Of a DNA stretch of 64,000 nucleotides, positions 8,130 through 16,287 are shown in pieces (positions within the stretch are counted from its first letter, which is position 1; every line of letters starts with the position of its first letter). A model generated the notes under the pieces. The model ran no database searches, was not told the origin of the DNA, and saw only the letters and a list, made by a program, of their open reading frames with translations. Origin of the DNA: Ruminococcus sp. (GTDB taxonomy: Bacteria; Bacillota; Clostridia; Oscillospirales; Ruminococcaceae). The position numbers and the translations under genes were made by a program. The stretch covers positions 43,892 to 107,891 of the forward strand of contig NZ_JAILNU010000030.1 in NCBI RefSeq assembly GCF_024691275.1, given 5' to 3'.

Positions 8130-9737
8130 TCACTGCTTATCCACTGCAGTCTCTATCTGGCTTTCCATAGCCTTTTTAATGAGGTTCTCGGCGAGATTCT
8201 TCTGTTCGGTGACAGTAGTTGAGCATCTTGCCTTGATTATGAATCGCTGACCGAGCACATTGGCGATAGCCATACCCAGTGAATTTGCGTTCTCCTTGAC
8301 CTTGAACAGCTCCATGAAGAAGCGGTTCTGAGCGGTGATGAAGATATAATTGCCTGCTGTGCCTGCGAAAGAGCCGTCGAGACTTCCCGCAACGGCAGGA
8401 TTGATCTTCCTGAACTCCTCGAGTACGTCCTCCCAGCGGTCGCAGGGGACGATATCTTCGGGCTTCAGCTTTTTGATATCTATGGAAGGAACGATCTTCT
8501 CGTCCGCAGGAGCGGCGCTTGCTTCCATAACTTCCGGTTCTTCGGGAGCTTGTGAAGCCGCAGCAGCGGCTCTCGGAACTGAGTTGATCTTGTTCTCCAA
8601 CTGTTTTATTTTATCATAAATTTCAGAATTGTCAATACTTTCGGTTGTATTCCTGATATTTCCGCAAAGCTTTATGAGCGACATCTCGAACTCGACGCGC
8701 TTGTTCATAGCCTTTTGCATACGCTCGCGGCACTCCTGCAAAGCGGAGAGCCTGTCCATAACAGTGGAAAGATCGCTTTTTTCGGCGATAGCTTTGAGCC
8801 TTTCCAGCTCATCGGGCATACATACGATAAGGCTCTCGGCGGTATCGGGAGAAGCCTTTATGAGCATGATATTGCGGAGCTGAGTTATGAGCTCCTCACA
8901 GAGTCTTGACAGATCCTTTGACATATCGTAAAGGTTGGCGGTTATAGCCAGAGCCTTTGGGGTATCGGAGTCGGAAACAGCGTCGAGCATATCGTACAGG
9001 TAGTCTCTGCCTGCGATGCCTGCGGCATTTGAGACAGTTTCCGCGTTGATGATATCTGCGCAGACCGAGCACTGGTCGAGGAGGGATACTGCGTCACGCA
9101 TACCTCCGTCGGCGAGCTTTGCTATCATGGCAGCGCCGTCGTCGGTGAGGTTGAGTTCTTCCTGCTGAGCGATATAGCTTATGCGCTTTGCGATGTCCTC
9201 AGCCTTTATCCTGCGGAAGTCGTAGCGCTGACAGCGGGAAACGATGGTCGCAGGGACTTTGTGTATCTCGGTGGTAGCGAGAATGAATTTCACATACGGG
9301 GGCGGCTCTTCCATTATTTTGAGCAGGGCGTTGAAAGCGCCTGCGGAGAGCATATGCACCTCGTCGATGATGTAAATTTTATAAGCTCCGCGTTCTGGAG
9401 TATAAACGGCAGCGTCGCGGAGGTCGCGGATATTGTCAACGCCGTTGTTGGAAGCAGCGTCTATCTCGACGATATCTGTGAGCGCACCGCTGTCTGCATC
9501 GCGGCATATGTCGCATTCGAGACAGGGATTGCCGTCCTTCATATTGCGGCAGTTCACGGCTTTTGCGAGTATACGTGCGCAGGTGGTCTTACCCGTGCCG
9601 CGTGAGCCTGTGAAAAGGTAGGCATGGGCGGTCTTACCGCTGATTATCTGATTTTTCAGCGCTTCAGTAGTGTACTGCTGAGAGATAACGTCGTCAAAGG
9701 TCATCGGACGCCATTTGCGGTAAAGAGCCTTATACAC
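8130..9737 (-). CDS. dnaX: DNA polymerase III subunit gamma/tau
   Basis: 535 aa. This is the clamp-loader ATPase. The AAA+ motifs are clear: Walker A GSRGTGKTT at 44-52, zinc ligands C63, C72, C75 and C78, Walker B IIDEVHM at 123-129, and a sensor ATTEIHKVPATIVSRCQR segment. The C-terminal third is less conserved, with an alanine/proline/glutamate linker near 395-420. I saw no programmed frameshift signal that would be needed for a separate gamma form, though I did not examine this exhaustively. The promoter is probably shared with the upstream TPR gene or SRP RNA. Confidence 0.97.
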   Translation of the reverse strand: MYKALYRKWRPMTFDDVISQQYTTEALKNQIISGKTAHAYLFTGSRGTGKTTCARILAKAVNCRNMKDGNPCLECDICRDADSGALTDIVEIDAASNNGVDNIRDLRDAAVYTPERGAYKIYIIDEVHMLSAGAFNALLKIMEEPPPYVKFILATTEIHKVPATIVSRCQRYDFRRIKAEDIAKRISYIAQQEELNLTDDGAAMIAKLADGGMRDAVSLLDQCSVCADIINAETVSNAAGIAGRDYLYDMLDAVSDSDTPKALAITANLYDMSKDLSRLCEELITQLRNIMLIKASPDTAESLIVCMPDELERLKAIAEKSDLSTVMDRLSALQECRERMQKAMNKRVEFEMSLIKLCGNIRNTTESIDNSEIYDKIKQLENKINSVPRAAAAASQAPEEPEVMEASAAPADEKIVPSIDIKKLKPEDIVPCDRWEDVLEEFRKINPAVAGSLDGSFAGTAGNYIFITAQNRFFMELFKVKENANSLGMAIANVLGQRFIIKARCSTTVTEQKNLAENLIKKAMESQIETAVDKQ

Positions 9738-9754
9738 AGCCTTTTCTCCTTTCG

Positions 9755-10642
9755 TTATTTGTTGTGGCTTTCAAGCGCGACTGCTGCCTGTATCTCTTTA
9801 TAGTAGCGTGTAAATCCAACGGAATCTTCAATATGGTTAAGGATCGCCTGTGTGTACAGGGCTTCGCTCTTCTCGGGATTGTGGAGAAGTATCTGGGCGA
9901 TGGCAGCTCCGCCGAGAGCGTTTGCGAACTGTTCGCGGCGTTCGATGGCTTCATTGAACCATTTCAGGGCAGTTTCGCCGTCATTGAGCTTTAGGTACAT
10001 ATTTCCCAGCTCGCAGCGTACTCTGCTGTAGTATTTATAGTCCTCGCGCATCAGTCCGATAAAAAGCTCCTCAGCTTTTTTGATGCTGCCGTTCTCTGCG
10101 TAGCAGCGGGCGATAAATATGGGCAGTTCAGGGATACTGAAGCCGTTTTCCACTGCATTTTCGTAGCATATTATAGCATTGGGGAAGGCTTCAAGGATAT
10201 GATAGCAGCGTCCGCGGTAGAATTCGTTCACGCTTTTTTCCTTGACGGACATATCTTTTTCTTCCTTGCTGAGGTCGGTAAAGACTTCGAGAGCGTTTCT
10301 GAAATCGCCTCTGTGAAATAGGTTCAGCCCCTTCTCAAAGCACCTTGACCTGTGGTTGATGCCTGTAAAGGCATTGCCGATGAGGTCGTCGTCGAACTGG
10401 TGGAAGATGGTTTTCTTTAGCCGTGATATTTCATAGAATGATATGATGACCCAGATGAGCATGAAGGTCGTGAGCATGGAGGTGATCTCCTTTGAAGCAG
10501 TGGTCTCTTCGTCACCTGATGCCATAAGCGTTATCAAAACAAACACTGAGAACACGAAGGAAGCTGAAAAAGCCTTCGGAATACTGCGCCAGAAACACAG
10601 CAGGACGCGTTTTGTACGTGCTGCAAGAATGGAACGGAACAT
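9755..10642 (-). CDS. Membrane-anchored TPR protein
   Basis: 295 aa. Two hydrophobic helices near residues 18-42 and 50-72 precede a series of tetratricopeptide repeats (residues about 95-290, for example GLNLFHRGDFRNALEVFTDL and GNMYLKLNDGETALKWFNEA). The start at 10642 is set by GGGAGG. The longest open frame extends 46 codons further, but that extension is the SRP RNA read as protein. The gene sits between SRP RNA and dnaX on the same strand and may be co-transcribed with dnaX. The partner of the TPR scaffold is unknown. Confidence 0.8.
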   Translation of the reverse strand: MFRSILAARTKRVLLCFWRSIPKAFSASFVFSVFVLITLMASGDEETTASKEITSMLTTFMLIWVIISFYEISRLKKTIFHQFDDDLIGNAFTGINHRSRCFEKGLNLFHRGDFRNALEVFTDLSKEEKDMSVKEKSVNEFYRGRCYHILEAFPNAIICYENAVENGFSIPELPIFIARCYAENGSIKKAEELFIGLMREDYKYYSRVRCELGNMYLKLNDGETALKWFNEAIERREQFANALGGAAIAQILLHNPEKSEALYTQAILNHIEDSVGFTRYYKEIQAAVALESHNK

Positions 10643-10663
10643 TCTTATCCTCCCTATCAAAGA

Positions 10664-10796
10664 AAAATTCCGAAACATAGATGTGCAGGCTTGCTGCGGC
10701 ACACAACACGCACCGCTTAATGCTGCTCGGTCTCCCGCCTGACATGGTTCACGGGGTCTTGTTGCACAGGGCCCACACATCTATATTCCGGAATTC
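10664..10796 (-). ncRNA. ffs: Signal recognition particle RNA, small bacterial type
   Basis: The minus strand carries the conserved SRP apical domain: CATGTCAGG, a GG-GAGA-CC apical loop, then GAGCAGCATTAAG. The ends pair in a long terminal helix (TTCCGGAATATAGATGTG with CACATCTATG...CGGAA), followed by T5. A TTGACA/TATCAT promoter lies just upstream. It would be the small (Alu-less) form at about 115-130 nt. The position next to dnaX is common in Bacillota. Confidence 0.93.
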
Positions 10797-10833
10797 AATA
10801 ACGGATCATACGAGCAGATAATGCTCTTCTAAT

Positions 10834-10862
10834 ATGATATCATAAACCGAGCAGTTTGTCAA
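10834..10862 (-). promoter_or_regulatory. Promoter of SRP RNA
   Basis: Minus strand TTGACA, 17-bp spacer, TATCAT, about 40 bp upstream of the mature 5' helix. Confidence 0.85.
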
Positions 10863-10906
10863 GAATTTTTTTCACTTGTATCAAACACACGGTATATCAA
10901 TGAAAA

Positions 10907-11024
10907 GAGGGTACTTATACGGAAGTTTACATGAATTATTGAGGGAAACCTTTCCTCAGAAAGGCTTCCCCGATGATCCCGCGTAAAGAATCCCGTATAA
11001 GTATTACGTTTAGGACGTACCCTC
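10907..11024. repeat. Long palindromic repeat, copy A
   Basis: A near-complete palindrome: left half TTATACGGAAGTTTACATGA (from 10915), centre GGGAAACCTTTCCTCAGAAA (10943-10962), right half GCGTAAAGAATCCCGTATAA (10981-11000). An outer GAGGGTAC/GTACCCTC stem (10907-10914, 11017-11024) encloses it. It may double as terminator of the lipoprotein gene. Other copies lie at 11941, 16128, 37297, 48326 and 57827. Confidence 0.75.
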
Positions 11025-11031
11025 GTTATGA

Positions 11032-11826
11032 TTATTCAGCAGCAGAGAAATAATTTTCAAATGTTGAGATATCGTCGTCCATATTGTAAGCTGTGCATGA
11101 GATAAGAAGTATGAAATCGCCTTCACGTCTTAAATAATATGCCTGTTCAAGCTCAATATTGTTCATTTCTGCCTTGAAAACAGCCTTTAAGAAGTCCTTG
11201 CCTGCCATCTGGATAGTTTCGGGGCCTGATGTCTTTGTGTATTTGATAGTTGGGACAGCAGAAAGCTGAGCTTCGAGTATTGCGTAGTAGTCATCAGCAG
11301 TAGTATCGGTGTTGAGAACAATGTTTTTATTGAGATTTTCGTATGTGATAGTAATATTCTGTGTTGAAGTTGAATTCATGCAAAGTGCGTCGCTGATAGT
11401 AGCCTGCTCGACGATCTTCTTTACTAAGTCAGCGTTGTCGCTGTAGGCAGTTTCAGCACCCAGATTCATCATCTTGAGAATTGTTTCGTCATCTGCAAAT
11501 TTCCAGCCGTCAGGAGCTGTAAGCTTGATGCCTGCGAATTCGTTTGTGTAGACATTATTTTCCACAACGCCTCTCTTGAAGTCTGTGCCTTCAGCAGCAG
11601 GAGATGCGTCTGTGTCTTTGGAAGTTGTTGTTTTTTCTTCCGTAGAACCCTCGGTTGCAGCTTCTTCTGTTGTAGATTCTTCGGTTGTCTTTTCCGCAGC
11701 AGTTGTGGTTTCGACCTTGCTTTCCTTGCCTGAATCCTTGTCAGAAGAAGAAGAGTCTCCGCAGCCTGTAAGTGTGCATACTGCAAGGAGAAAAGCCAGT
11801 GTGAGCTTTAAAGCTGATTTTTTCAT
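11032..11826 (-). CDS. Secreted lipoprotein with Thr/Glu-rich linker
   Basis: 264 aa. It has a type II signal peptide with lipobox LTGC (lipidated Cys22), then a 50-residue low-complexity Ser/Thr/Glu linker, then a compact domain of about 190 residues beginning GVVENNVYTNEFAGIKLTAP. The last part resembles small extracellular domains of unknown function in gut Bacillota, and I cannot assign it. It is anchored on the outer face of the membrane. Its promoter is at 11873-11901. Confidence 0.8.
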   Translation of the reverse strand: MKKSALKLTLAFLLAVCTLTGCGDSSSSDKDSGKESKVETTTAAEKTTEESTTEEAATEGSTEEKTTTSKDTDASPAAEGTDFKRGVVENNVYTNEFAGIKLTAPDGWKFADDETILKMMNLGAETAYSDNADLVKKIVEQATISDALCMNSTSTQNITITYENLNKNIVLNTDTTADDYYAILEAQLSAVPTIKYTKTSGPETIQMAGKDFLKAVFKAEMNNIELEQAYYLRREGDFILLISCTAYNMDDDISTFENYFSAAE

Positions 11827-11872
11827 AGTTTTAAATCCTCCATATTATCGTTTTAATTTTAATAATAGCATA

Positions 11873-11901
11873 ATTATAGCACTTAATTGATAAAAAATCA
11901 A
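11873..11901 (-). promoter_or_regulatory. Promoter of the lipoprotein gene
   Basis: Minus strand TTGATT, 17-bp spacer, TATAAT, 47 bp upstream of the start codon. Confidence 0.75.
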
Positions 11902-11940
11902 CACTTGCTTCAAAATTTTTGCTGATAACCGCACACTGGT

Positions 11941-12010
11941 GTAGAATTTTTTACATAAACTACCAAGAAAACCTTTCAACGATAATCCCACGCAAAAATT
12001 CTGCATAAGC
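11941..12010. repeat. Long palindromic repeat, degenerate copy B
   Basis: It retains GTAGAATTTTTTACATAAAC on the left and CGATAATCCCACGCAAAAAT plus TCTGCATAAGC on the right, with a decayed centre (AAAACCTTTC). Confidence 0.55.
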
Positions 12011-12028
12011 TGTGGGCATTTGCCGCTA

Positions 12029-12057
12029 TTGACAAAATCAGGCGTGGAATGTATAAT
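12029..12057 (+). promoter_or_regulatory. Promoter of the degenerate cyclophilin gene
   Basis: TTGACA, 17-bp spacer, TATAAT, 32 bp upstream of the ATG. Confidence 0.85.
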
Positions 12058-12088
12058 AAAAGCAGTATGCATTTGAAAGGAAATAGCA

Positions 12089-12904
12089 ATGATAAAAAGG
12101 AACAATGTTGTCAGGGCGATCCTGATATTTACACTTATAATGGGCGTTTCGGCGTTTGTGATGATGCTGACCAATACCCTTTCGGCGCGTCAGACGAACT
12201 ATATAACCATTGATGCCGCGACTATGAAGCTGGTACAGCTCGACGGTCCCAAGGAGGGCGATCCCATCGCTATTGTGGAGACTTCCATAGGCGAGTACAG
12301 ATTTGTGCTGTATCCCGAATATTCTCCAAATGCCGTGGCAAACTTTACAGAGCTGGCGAAACAGGGGTACTATGATAATACTTATGTGTTCCATTCAGAG
12401 AGCGGAGCTTACTCCGCAGCAGGTGCGCCCAACAAGGACGGAACTGCCAATGATAAGTCGCATGAGCTGGTAGAGCGCGAGCTGCATCAGAATCTGTGGC
12501 CGTTCAAGGGCGCAGTCCTCTCGATGAATACCACTATCGACCAGAACTGGAAGGAGAAGCTCTTCGGCGGCGGTACTTATTATAATGGGAGCCGCTTCAT
12601 GGTTTTGAACACAGTCGAGTTCAACGACGAGTTCAAGGAGGAGCTGAAAGAAGTCTCCGAGAGCGAGGTGCTGGCGGACGCATTCATCAAAAACGGCGGT
12701 ATACCGAACTTTTCGCAGCAGATGACCGTTATCGGTCAGACCTACAGCGGCATGGACGTTGTTGAAAAGCTCGCTTCCCTTGAAACGCAGAATACAGGCA
12801 ATTACAAGTATCCCGTGGACGATGTTATGATAAATTCCATAAAGATCGGCACATATTCGTCCAAGGACGAAAAAGAAACTGCTGCAAAAGCAAAAAATAA
12901 ATGA
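12089..12904 (+). CDS. Membrane-anchored cyclophilin-like protein with lost active site
   Basis: 271 aa. An N-terminal transmembrane anchor (about 8-30) precedes a cyclophilin-fold domain recognisable from GDPIAIVETSIGEYRFVLYP and NAVANFTELAKQGYYDNTYV. At the catalytic loop, where active cyclophilins read FHRxxxxFMIQGGDP, this protein reads FHSESGAYSAAGAP. The catalytic Arg is therefore Ser, and the Phe-Met and Gln positions are also replaced. It is probably not an active prolyl isomerase and may be a binding or chaperone variant. It lies upstream of a tandem cyclophilin with an intact active site. Confidence 0.85.
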   Translation: MIKRNNVVRAILIFTLIMGVSAFVMMLTNTLSARQTNYITIDAATMKLVQLDGPKEGDPIAIVETSIGEYRFVLYPEYSPNAVANFTELAKQGYYDNTYVFHSESGAYSAAGAPNKDGTANDKSHELVERELHQNLWPFKGAVLSMNTTIDQNWKEKLFGGGTYYNGSRFMVLNTVEFNDEFKEELKEVSESEVLADAFIKNGGIPNFSQQMTVIGQTYSGMDVVEKLASLETQNTGNYKYPVDDVMINSIKIGTYSSKDEKETAAKAKNK

Positions 12905-12983
12905 AAGTAGTTGCATTTCAATTGAAATAAGACGTTTTCGGAGCGGTTTTTTGCCTTAAAACAACAAATTTGTTAGGAAAGTA

Positions 12984-13012
12984 TTTACAAATTGATTTTT
13001 ATGATGTATAAT
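12984..13012 (+). promoter_or_regulatory. Promoter of the tandem cyclophilin gene
   Basis: TTTACA, 17-bp spacer, TATAAT, 76 bp before the ATG at 13089. Confidence 0.7.
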
Positions 13013-13088
13013 ATATAAGTTGAAGTGTAAATACTCATAATAAAATAAAAATAATAATTGTTCTCTCGATATGAGGAGTGAAATTTTT

Positions 13089-14582
13089 ATGTACAAAAAG
13101 GTTCTTGCAGCAATTTTCTGCGCGGCTCTTACGGCTTCTTCATTCGCTTCGTGCGGCAAAGATGAAGGCACAGGCACAACAGATGCGGATAATACTGCAA
13201 CAACAGGCTCTACAGAGGCATATGTTCCTCCAACAGCCGAAAATGTTGATATCGCAAACTTTACTGAGCCTCAGAAAGGCGATACGATCATAGAAATGAA
13301 GATAAAGGACTACGGCACTGTAAAGTTCAGGCTCTTCCCCGAATACGCGGACAAGGGTGTGCAGAACTTCGTGGAGCTGGCTAAAAAAGGCTATTATGAC
13401 GGTCTGAAGTTCCACAGAGTTATCCAGGACTTTATGATACAGGGCGGCGACCCTCTCGGAAACGGTACGGGCGGCGAAAGTATCTGGGGCGGTAAGTTCG
13501 ACGGCGGCACAGACCCGCACCTCATTCACGTAGCAGGCGCTCTTGCATATGCAAACAGCGGCGGTACTTCCTCTGACGGAAGCCAGTTCTACGTGGTAAC
13601 GGGAACTAAATATACAGACGAGGATCTCACCTCACTTGAGCAGAAAGGCTACGCTTTCTCCGATAATTCAAAGGCTATGTACAAGACGATCGGCGGAGCT
13701 CCGTGGCTCGACGGAAACTATACGGTATTCGGACAGGTCATAGACGGCCTTGATATCATCTTCAAGATACAGTGCGTAAGCGTCAACCAGAGCTCCTCAA
13801 TGCCTCTGAAGGACGTTATAATGGAGTCGGTAACTGTCGGCGAGTACGACGGTGAGGAGATACGCTGGTATATCACCGACTACGACGAGTTCGATGCAGA
13901 TGAGATCAAAGCGTCCACAGGCAAGGAGAATGTTACGGTATCAAACTTTACCGCACCTGTAGAAGGCGAAACTATCGTCAGCATGAAGCTCAAGGGCTAT
14001 GACCACCCTGTCAGGATAAAGCTTTTCCCCGAGTACGCAGATCAGGGCGTTGAAAACTTTGTCGAGCTTGCTAATAGGGGCTATTACAACGGTCTTACCT
14101 TCCACAGAGTGATAAAGGACTTCATGATACAGGGCGGAGATCCAAACGGTGACGGTACAGGCGGAGAATCCATATACGAAAGAGGCTTCGACGGAGGTAC
14201 TGACCCGCATCTTATCCACGCCGCAGGAGCTGTTGCCTATGCGAACAGCGGCAATACAGCTACGAACGGCAGCCAGTTCTATATAGTTACAGGCGAAAAA
14301 TACGACGAAAGTACCATACAGCAGCTTGAAGACGGCGGTTATGCTTTCACGGATAACGAGAAGAAAGTGTATTCCACATACGGCGGAAGCCCGTGGCTCG
14401 ACGGCAGCTATACTGTCTTCGGACAGGTCTTTGACGGTCTTGACGTAGTTTTCGACGTTCAGAACGTTGAGGTCGATGATGCTACAGACAAGCCAAAGGA
14501 AGATGTCATTATCGAGTCTGTAACAGTCGAGAAGTACGACGGCGGAGAGGTTCGCTGGAATATTTCCGATTATAATGGATAA
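13089..14582 (+). CDS. Lipoprotein with two tandem cyclophilin-type prolyl isomerase domains
   Basis: 497 aa. The signal peptide ends in SFASC, so Cys22 is the lipid site. Domain 1 (about 65-255) and domain 2 (about 290-490) are close duplicates. Each keeps the catalytic set FHRVI.DFMIQGGDP, the GTGGESI segment, the AYANSG..T..SQFY substrate strand and the G.YTVFGQV strand. The reaction is cis-trans isomerisation of prolyl bonds in exported proteins outside the membrane. Most bacterial homologues have one domain. The start is the ATG after GAGGAGTG; the ATG six codons earlier has no RBS. Confidence 0.93.
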   Translation: MYKKVLAAIFCAALTASSFASCGKDEGTGTTDADNTATTGSTEAYVPPTAENVDIANFTEPQKGDTIIEMKIKDYGTVKFRLFPEYADKGVQNFVELAKKGYYDGLKFHRVIQDFMIQGGDPLGNGTGGESIWGGKFDGGTDPHLIHVAGALAYANSGGTSSDGSQFYVVTGTKYTDEDLTSLEQKGYAFSDNSKAMYKTIGGAPWLDGNYTVFGQVIDGLDIIFKIQCVSVNQSSSMPLKDVIMESVTVGEYDGEEIRWYITDYDEFDADEIKASTGKENVTVSNFTAPVEGETIVSMKLKGYDHPVRIKLFPEYADQGVENFVELANRGYYNGLTFHRVIKDFMIQGGDPNGDGTGGESIYERGFDGGTDPHLIHAAGAVAYANSGNTATNGSQFYIVTGEKYDESTIQQLEDGGYAFTDNEKKVYSTYGGSPWLDGSYTVFGQVFDGLDVVFDVQNVEVDDATDKPKEDVIIESVTVEKYDGGEVRWNISDYNG

Positions 14583-14696
14583 TTTTTGAGCATCATGCTC
14601 AATAATTTATATTGTCGGCGTTTTATGCCGAGGAACAAGAGAAAGAAATTCGGGAACAGAAAAATATAACCCCCGAAAAATAAGGAGAGAAAATAT

Positions 14697-16001
14697 TTGG
14701 ATAAGTTTGTTATTAAAGGCGGCAGACGCCTTGAGGGTGAAGTTACTATAAGCGGCGCTAAAAATGCAGCTGTAGCAATTCTTCCGGCAGTCATACTTTC
14801 AGACGAACCATGCGTTATCGAAAATGTTCCGTATATCAGCGATGTCAGGATCTGTATCCGTATTCTCGAAGAAATGGGTGCAGAAGTAACAAACATCGGC
14901 AAGGACGCATACAGAATTGATCCTACCACTATAAATAAATTCTGTGTTCCTTATGAATATGCAAGAAAAATGCGTGCTTCTTACTATTTCCTCGGTGCGC
15001 TTCTCGGTAAATTCAATAAAGCAAGAGTGTCGATGCCGGGCGGATGTCCCCTCGGTGATCGTCCTATAGACCAGCATCTGAAGGCTTTCACAGCTCTCGG
15101 TGCGAAGTATACCCTCAGTCAGGGCATGATCGACCTTACATCAGACAAGCTCATGGGCAGCCAGATATTCTTTGACGTTGTTACCGTCGGAGCTACTATG
15201 AACGCTATGCTCGCAGCTGTCAAGGCAGAGGGTCTCACAATAATCGAAAATGCAGCTAAAGAGCCGCATATCGTGGATCTTGCCAACTTCCTCAACTCCA
15301 TGGGCGCTAATATCATGGGAGCAGGTACAGATGTTATCAAGATCAGAGGCGTGGAGCACCTCCACGGCACTACTTACGCAGTTATACCCGATCAGATCGA
15401 AGCAGGTACTTTCATGGTAGCTGTTGCGGCAACAAAGGGCGATGTTCTTATAAAGAACGTTATCCCAAAGCATCTTGAGTCCATCACAAAGAAGCTTGAA
15501 AAGATCGGCGTAAACATCGAGCAGTTCGACGACAGCATAAGAGTATGGGTAGACGGTCCGCTGGTCAAGACCAATGTAAAGACCGCTCCTCACCCGGGAT
15601 TCCCTACGGATATGCAGTCACAGATAGCAACTCTGCTCTGTTTTGCACAGGGTACAAGTATCATTACCGAGAATATCTGGGAACAGCGTTTCCGCTATGT
15701 TGACGAGCTGAGAAGAATGGGCGCGGATATCACTGTAAACGGCAAGGTCGCTCTTATCGAGGGCACAGGTAAACTCATGGGCGCACCTGTCAAGGCTTGT
15801 GACCTGAGAGCAGGAGCTGCGCTTATCATTGCAGGACTTGCTGCAAGCGGAGTTACTGAGATAGAGGATATCTACCATATCGAAAGAGGTTACGACTGCA
15901 TGGAAGGAAAGCTCCGTGCGCTGGGTGCTGATATCGAAAAGGTAAGCATACCCGATAAGGCTGAAGAAACAAAGCACAACAGCGACAAGGCTGCTGTTTA
16001 A
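14697..16001 (+). CDS. murA: UDP-N-acetylglucosamine 1-carboxyvinyltransferase
   Basis: 434 aa. It catalyses the first committed step of peptidoglycan synthesis, adding enolpyruvyl from PEP to UDP-GlcNAc. The essential residues are visible: Lys22-Asn23 in SGAKNAA, and the fosfomycin-target cysteine Cys117 in MPGGCPLGDRPIDQH. It uses a TTG start, supported by AAGGAGAG seven bases upstream. The C-terminus carries about 18 extra polar residues (DKAEETKHNSDKAAV). Gram-positives often have two murA paralogues; which one this is cannot be told here. Confidence 0.95.
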   Translation: MDKFVIKGGRRLEGEVTISGAKNAAVAILPAVILSDEPCVIENVPYISDVRICIRILEEMGAEVTNIGKDAYRIDPTTINKFCVPYEYARKMRASYYFLGALLGKFNKARVSMPGGCPLGDRPIDQHLKAFTALGAKYTLSQGMIDLTSDKLMGSQIFFDVVTVGATMNAMLAAVKAEGLTIIENAAKEPHIVDLANFLNSMGANIMGAGTDVIKIRGVEHLHGTTYAVIPDQIEAGTFMVAVAATKGDVLIKNVIPKHLESITKKLEKIGVNIEQFDDSIRVWVDGPLVKTNVKTAPHPGFPTDMQSQIATLLCFAQGTSIITENIWEQRFRYVDELRRMGADITVNGKVALIEGTGKLMGAPVKACDLRAGAALIIAGLAASGVTEIEDIYHIERGYDCMEGKLRALGADIEKVSIPDKAEETKHNSDKAAV

Positions 16002-16013
16002 ATAAGAATAATT

Positions 16014-16042
16014 GCTGCTGCACATATGTGCGGCAGCTTTTT
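16014..16042 (+). terminator. Terminator of murA
   Basis: GCTGCTGCACA/TGTGCGGCAGC stem with an AT loop followed by TTTTT. Confidence 0.85.
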
Positions 16043-16048
16043 CGTCAT

Positions 16049-16270
16049 CTTGCAGGGAACGCCTTCTTCGGCGTTCCCCTCTGTCACTGCGTGACATCTC
16101 CCAGCAGTGCGGGGAGTCACCCCCGTGCCTCACGTAAAAACTTCTGTATAAGTACCGTGCTTATGTGCGGCAGTTTTTTGTCATCTTGTAGGGAACGCCG
16201 CCCTCGGCGTTCCCTACAAAGTTTATCGTTGGACGTTGTTTCATCAGCGGACGACCAAAGGTCGTCCCTA
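16049..16270. repeat. Cluster of intergenic hairpins with a direct duplication
   Basis: The block TATGTGCGGCAG, a T run, then CATCTTG.AGGGAACGCC and CGGCGTTCCC occurs at 16025-16077 and again at 16163-16213. The part at 16128-16156 is a right half of the long palindromic repeat. The part at 16238-16270 is a GTAGGG-type hairpin (GGACGACC/GGTCGTCC). This gap has accumulated several repeat insertions or duplications. Confidence 0.65.
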
Positions 16271-16287
16271 CAGAATAAAGGAGAAAT

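Noticed and set aside
10643..10780. N-terminal extension of the TPR protein by 46 codons
   Set aside because: This stretch is the SRP RNA; the real start follows GGGAGG at 10642.
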